DNA from: Polytrichum commune
Taxonomy: Eukaryota; Streptophyta; Polytrichopsida; Polytrichales; Polytrichaceae
DNA: 64,000 nt
Direction of reading: 5' to 3'
NCBI GenBank assembly: GCA_950295325.1
Contig: OX485806.1
Coordinates: 2,356,001-2,420,000 of the forward strand
Below the pieces are notes generated by a model that worked only from the letters and a program-made list of their open reading frames with translations, ran no database searches and had not been told where the DNA came from. Position 1 is the stretch's first letter; the number at the start of each line of letters is the position of its first letter. Positions 59,055 to 64,000 of this stretch are shown here, piece after piece. A program made the position numbers and the translations under genes.

Positions 59055-60535
59055 AGAATGATGTCCCAAATGTGACATGTGACATGTGATGTGGTTGCGC
59101 TACATGATGTTATTCATGTAGTGCTCTAAGAGTCTTCCCCTCTAAAAAAAAATTGGACACAAAACGATGGGAAATTGGAAAGGTGTTAAAAGTCAAAAAT
59201 TCCCACAAGAACTTGAAGCTTAAGTTGATGGTTTTGTATTTGAGTACTTAACACAATAGTAAAAGCTACTCAAGTTGATGATCTAATTAGCTTGTGAAGT
59301 GGTACCCTTGTAAACCCCTCTCATCCCCACATGTAAGCCATTGGTTGCATTCACGGGGAGGTCACTTCATTTTAAAGTTGAACAACCACGTGCGAACACT
59401 TAACATGTAAAAATCCTACTTGTTACATAAAGCATCACACCAAATGAGTACATATACACAGTACTTATTACATAGTAGAAAATGGTAACTAAATTTGAAG
59501 ATTTGTTTTTTTCATAAAACATACCGTTTCTAACTAGAATGACGCATAGTTGAGCTAAAACAATTACTACAAAAATGAAGATAAATAAAAAAAATCTAAA
59601 AAATATATTATCAATGGTTATGTATATGTAGAAAAAATATCATAAATTTTAAAATTATTTATGGCACGTAATATAGGGGTAGCAAACTTTGTTCACACGT
59701 GGTGTTCAACTTGACAGTGGAGTGACCTCCCCATGGTTGCATTTGGTAGGAGAGAGAGAATTACTGCATACCAACGTACATCTCATCCAACCAACAAAAA
59801 AAACTTGACCTCCTATAGGTTTGTGGTCATATCATTCAAATAACTTGGACTACACTAATTCGGTGTCTGTAAACCTAATTTTGGTGTCAAATCAACTAAG
59901 CAATAACCTCCAAACTACATACTATTTCAGGGTTATTATGTTGGATAAATAAGAGGTATACTCACATGTAATAATTCCCTCTCTCCCACTTGATGGCCCA
60001 ACTTACTATAACATAACATGAATATCTCAACTTAACTTAGTTACCCAGCTAAACCCCTAAATCCGGAGAGATAAAATGACCTTATACAAGCAAACCTTTA
60101 ATATGGGCTTGGTACATGTTTCATCGTAGATTTGCTAATGCAATACGAGTTTAGTTGTGTAAATCTAATGGCGATAGAAGCTTGAGAACTTTGAAAAACG
60201 AAGCAAATAACACCCACATACCTTAAACCCTGGCCCTTGGCTCCACAGCCCCCTGCCCGCCCGTTCTGGAGCAGCTGCCCGGCGCCCGCCCTCGACCGTC
60301 GATTTCCCTCTTGCTCTCCAACGGCGGAGATGCCACCTGCCCTTGCGCTCACGGGGCGACCTAGTGACACGGCTCGCCCTCGCTCTCGCTCTCGCTCTCT
60401 TTCGAAACGCTTCCCTTTCCTTTCGTCTTCTCGCGCATTTTCTTCAGCACCTCTCTCCCGCACGGACCTGCGCCTCCCGCACTTTGTTTCGGCCGAAATT
60501 TCCTTCTCAAGTGTGTTCTTTTGAGCCTCGCAGCG
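59055..60535. other. intergenic DNA and SUMO promoter
   Basis: AT-rich sequence to about 60.1 kb holds a short repeat (AATAAGAGGTATACTCACATG near 59948). A family B repeat copy occupies about 60112-60225 on the minus strand. From 60230 the sequence turns GC-rich with a (CTCTCG)n tract at 60372-60400, typical of a plant housekeeping promoter or 5' UTR ahead of the SUMO start. Confidence 0.55.
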
Positions 60536-62606
60536 ATGTCTGGGGTGGAGGATACCAGCAACCCGGCCGCGGTGAATCAGGAGGAGGAGAAGAAACCCCT
60601 CGATGGCACCGGCCAACATATCAACCTCAAGGTCAAGGGACAGGTTAGTCTCCCATGACCTCTATAATTTTCCCTTTTGAAATGTGTGAAGAAAGCGATG
60701 GATTGAACTGAAGCAATTAAGATGCTTCTGGTAACAGAGGAGGTTGGTTTGGGAATTTTAAAGAGGTCTGGCGATTGCTGCTGTTGAGGTAGAACGGCTA
60801 GGGCTGAAGCTCTACATTGTTCTTTTCGGTTATGAATTTCTTAGCTCGGGTGGAATGACACTCTGTCCCCGCAGCCTTTTCTTTATCGTGGTTTGGAATT
60901 TTGTTCGAGAGGCGTAGGAATATGATGCCATTCTTTCTTCCCGAGTGAAAACATCGATATTAAGCTGTAATCTGCTTGTTCACTCGGGGTGTGGAGCATG
61001 GATTCTAGGAAGCCTCAAGTTTGCCATTTCTTCGCAGTGTCTGATGAGATTCTACAAAGAAGTTTCTGGAAGGTCTTGAGAATACTTCACAGGTCGAGTG
61101 GCTAGGGCCGGGGCTCTACATTGTTCTTTTCGGTTTTGAATTTCTTAGCTCGGGTGGATTAATACTCTTTTCCCCGCCGCCTTTTCTTTTCTTTCCTTCC
61201 TTCCTTTAGTTTTCTTTATTGTAGCTTGAAAATTGTTCCAGAATAGTAGGAACATGATGCCATCCTTTCTTCCTGAGTGATAACATCGACATTAAGCTGT
61301 AATCGGCTTGTGCACTCGCCGGTTTGCCATTTCTTTTTCCCTCCCGCCTTTGCTTCACCTTAGTTTTCTCTTATCGTAGTTTGAAAACTGTTCCAGAACA
61401 GTAGGAACATCATGCCATCCTTTGACAACATTGGCATCAAGCTGTAATCTGCATGGATTGTAGGGAGCCGGTTTGCCATTTCTACACAGTGTCTGATGAC
61501 CTTCTAGAAAGAAGTTTCTGGAAGGTCCTGAGACTGCTTCACAGGTGATTGCTGCTGTGACATAGAGTGGCCAGGCTCTACAGTGTTCCTTCATGTTGTG
61601 AATTCCTTAGCTTTGGTGGAGTACTACTTTCCCACCGCCTTGTCTTCCTTTTAGTTTTCTTTTATCGTGGTTTCCAAATGGTTTGAGAACAGTAGGAGCA
61701 TGCTATTCTTCTTTTCTGAGTGACAACATTGACACTAAGCTCTATTTTGCATGTGCACACCTGGGGTCAGAGCATGGAATCAAAGAAGCTGACTTTCTGT
61801 TTCTTCAGTGTCTGATGAAATTCTGGAAAGAAGTTTCTGAAGGTCTTTAGAATACTTCACGGGTGGGATATGATCTTGTGCAAAGCACATTCTGGCTGGA
61901 GCTCGCTGTGAATTTCCAGGCTATTGGCGAAAACCTAGTAAATTCTGGAAGTGTTACCTTCAGTTAGGTCACATGTTAAGACAAGAACTGTCTCAGGGTA
62001 GATGTTGCTTCAGGTGCCACTCCTGTGCCAGGTTCAAGATTGTTTTATTCAAAGACAAATTATGAGAACTGACGGATTTTTGCATGGTGTAGGATGGAGG
62101 CGAGGTTTTCTTCCGGATTAAGAGCACCGCCACTTTACGGAAACTGATGAATGCTTACTGTGATCGCCAGTCTGTGGATCCATCGTCCATTGCTTTCCTC
62201 TTTGATGGCCGACGGCTGCGAGCTGAACAGACCCCAGCAGAGGTTTGCTATTTCACTTTCTAATGTCAATGTTTTTCTACTTTACTTGAGATAGGAGGTA
62301 TGTATCATCAATGATCTCTTGATGCCACATGTTCCTATCAATATTGTTGTTCTACACTGGTTTCTACATTAGTTTTGGTTATGTAATTATTCTGATGTTG
62401 GACAATTGAAAGGATCACCACCATCCTGCTTCATTCTTCAACTTGAGCAGTTCCGCTTTGTGATTAAAACTTCCTTTGCAAATGAAGTTGTTTAAAGTAC
62501 TGGCTGGACATTATCTGAGTTGTTTCTACTGCCTTCACAGCTTGACATGGAAGATGGAGACGAGATTGATGCCATGCTCCATCAAACGGGCGGGTGGACC
62601 TGCTGA
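60536..62606 (+). CDS. SUMO: SUMO (small ubiquitin-like modifier), 3 exons
   Basis: It is the precursor of the SUMO protein tag, which is conjugated to lysines of target proteins by the E1/E2/E3 SUMO pathway, largely in the nucleus. Exons: 60536-60643, 62093-62242, 62541-62606; all phase 0 and GT-AG; 107 residues. Conserved blocks are [19 protein letters not shown] (28-46), [20 protein letters not shown] (54-73), [20 protein letters not shown] (74-93) and [11 protein letters not shown] (94-104). The di-glycine at 103-104 is followed by a tripeptide, WTC, that a SUMO protease would remove. The flexible N-terminus ([11 protein letters not shown]) is normal for the family. Intron 1 (1.45 kb) is filled by a degenerate repeat. 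Confidence 0.97.
60770..61865 (+). repeat. degenerate tandem repeat filling SUMO intron 1
   Basis: Three full or near-full units and one partial unit occur at about 60770-61094, 61095-61345, 61346-61545 and 61546-61865. Landmarks repeat in order: GGCTAGGGC.G.GGCTCTACA, TTCTTAGCTCGGGTGG, AGTAGGAACATGATGCCATC, ACATTAAGCTGTAATC.GC, AGTGTCTGATGA and AGAAGTTTCTGGAAGGTC. Unit 2 lacks its tail and unit 3 its head. Confidence 0.85.
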
Positions 62607-63824
62607 TTTGTGCCCTCAGTTGCTGTGGTACTGAGCATCTTGTACATTTATTCGGGCACCATTTTTTGGAGAAGAAACCCATTCGTTATGCACATAATCA
62701 ATGCTATCACCAAACCTATCTGTGTCATGGATGTTTTGAAAGTCTTGCTTGTCCAGCTTCCTGCTGGACCTGGAAATCTGGAAGCTGAGGAAATCAGCAT
62801 GTGGGAGATTACAGTCTTATTAGTTTGTTGGCGGTGAAGGATAATCATACAGGTCAGAGGTGCATCTCAACTCACTCTTAGACTGCCACAGTGACACCTA
62901 CGTAGTTTTCTTGGGGTTAAGGTAGGTTGATGCTACTGCAGGCGGCTGTTCCGTTTCCTAACTGGGTTGTGGGCTACGAGGCTTCTAGAAACAGGACGCA
63001 CACAAAGTAAAGGTGTTTTGTTTTCAACACTCGATATGATCATTTTCAATGGCAATTTTTCTGCCTGATGGGTACGCACTTGGCTATGAACATACTTGTA
63101 GATAGCATGATGTTTCTCTGCAAACCTTCTGTTCTGATAAGAAATTTAAGTTTGTTCGTATTCATGAGCCTGACTGAATACACTGCAAGGTACACAGCTG
63201 TGGAGTAGTACGATCCGTCCAGAATGGTGCATCATATACAATTATCATCTGCAAAGAAGTAAATAGACATTTGGTAGAAGATGAACTGCATATTGAGGAA
63301 TGTAAGAGTTCAGTTTGCAGGTCACTGAGTACGCCTCAAAAGTAGTTGACAATCTTGATTGATAAGCCATGTGCAATGGGATAAATGTCTCAGATTGATT
63401 GAATGAGGTGTTCTTTTCGGGGGTTCTTTTCAAGGTGTCTGCAGACGACCACCTAGGGATGTGAGTCCAACAGTCACTGTAGCAACTCATATTTTGGAAA
63501 ACATTGAACAAAAGTGATTCTTGATTCTCATATTTACATAGTAATGATAATGTCAAGGTTGTTCAGATTTGGTCCGGAACAACAACCTTTTTTTTTGTGT
63601 ACAGGAAAGTGTTGCATACAAATGTACACCTCACCTAACCAGACTAAACACCAAACCCAATGAAAATCTGTTAGGGTCTGCGAAGGTCATAAGATGTCAA
63701 ATCTGCTTCTTTTGTAAATGATTCCCAGTGTTCTTATTAATTGAATGAGAGGTATGTTTCTATGAGAAAAACACCAGTGTTTCAAGTGCTTTTTGTTGGA
63801 GTCTTGATGCAAAACTTGTAGTGT
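62607..63824. other. SUMO 3' UTR and flank
   Basis: The first several hundred bases are likely the SUMO 3' UTR. No further gene was seen. Short frames overlapping 62.6-62.85 kb are not conserved. Confidence 0.5.
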
Positions 63825-64000
63825 AAGGTATGCGGGTCTTATTCAGTTACTTTTCTCAATTGGACCCCTATATTTGAATGGTTTGTGGTTTAGGCATGAA
63901 TTAAAGAACAACATGTGTTCAAAAGATATTGAACTATGGTTTCAAAGTTTTATAACTACTTCACACTCAGTAATGAACACAATGAGGAGGACCTATGTAT
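63825..64000 (+). mobile_element. short MITE family A copy at the window edge
   Basis: It starts AAGGTATGCGGGTCTTATTCAG and reaches the right window edge with GAGGAGGACCTATGTAT, the same terminus as other copies. It is probably complete or nearly so. Confidence 0.65.

Overview
The window looks like nuclear DNA of a land plant. It carries five intron-containing genes with plant-type products, AT-rich introns and intergenic DNA, many small transposable-element relics, and a short mitochondrial nad4 insert. Repeat density and large repeat-filled introns suggest a big, repeat-rich genome, perhaps a seed-free plant. The species cannot be fixed from the sequence alone.

Layout: 1-9,700 is AT-rich repeat DNA with a Tourist-like MITE, a smaller MITE and a decayed, unrecognised multi-exon remnant (about 7.7-9.0 kb). 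At about 9.78 kb the composition jumps to GC-rich, followed by a leader containing an internal duplication and then the HMG-CoA reductase gene (11,004-13,405, +, 4 exons). From 13.4 to 33.5 kb there is no intact gene. That stretch holds a LINE 3' fragment joined to a nad4 fragment (about 17.1-18.3 kb), a 5-unit array of about 295-bp repeats (24.07-25.55 kb), a 4-unit 130-bp array (26.7-27.2 kb), two 147-bp foldback elements, another Tourist-like MITE and a tRNA-derived SINE.

The gene-rich part is 33.5-62.6 kb. It holds a 6-phosphogluconolactonase (-, 3 exons, plastid-type N-terminus and a C-terminal SKL). Divergent from it is a 17-exon, 804-residue coiled-coil protein (+), whose introns carry several hairpins and MITEs. 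Next come a xyloglucan endotransglucosylase/hydrolase (-, 4 exons), a decayed transposon-like coding remnant, and a SUMO gene (+, 3 exons) with a repeat-filled first intron. The window ends inside or at the edge of another short MITE copy.

The genes do not form a pathway or cluster: sterol/isoprenoid synthesis, oxidative pentose phosphate pathway, unknown coiled-coil scaffold, cell-wall remodelling and protein modification. Exon models were built by hand from splice consensus, reading phase and family conservation; all five CDS models close in frame. I found no convincing new biological system. The most unusual items are an array of decoy splice acceptors upstream of exon 2 of the coiled-coil gene, the LINE/nad4 junction, and the repeated HMGR leader.
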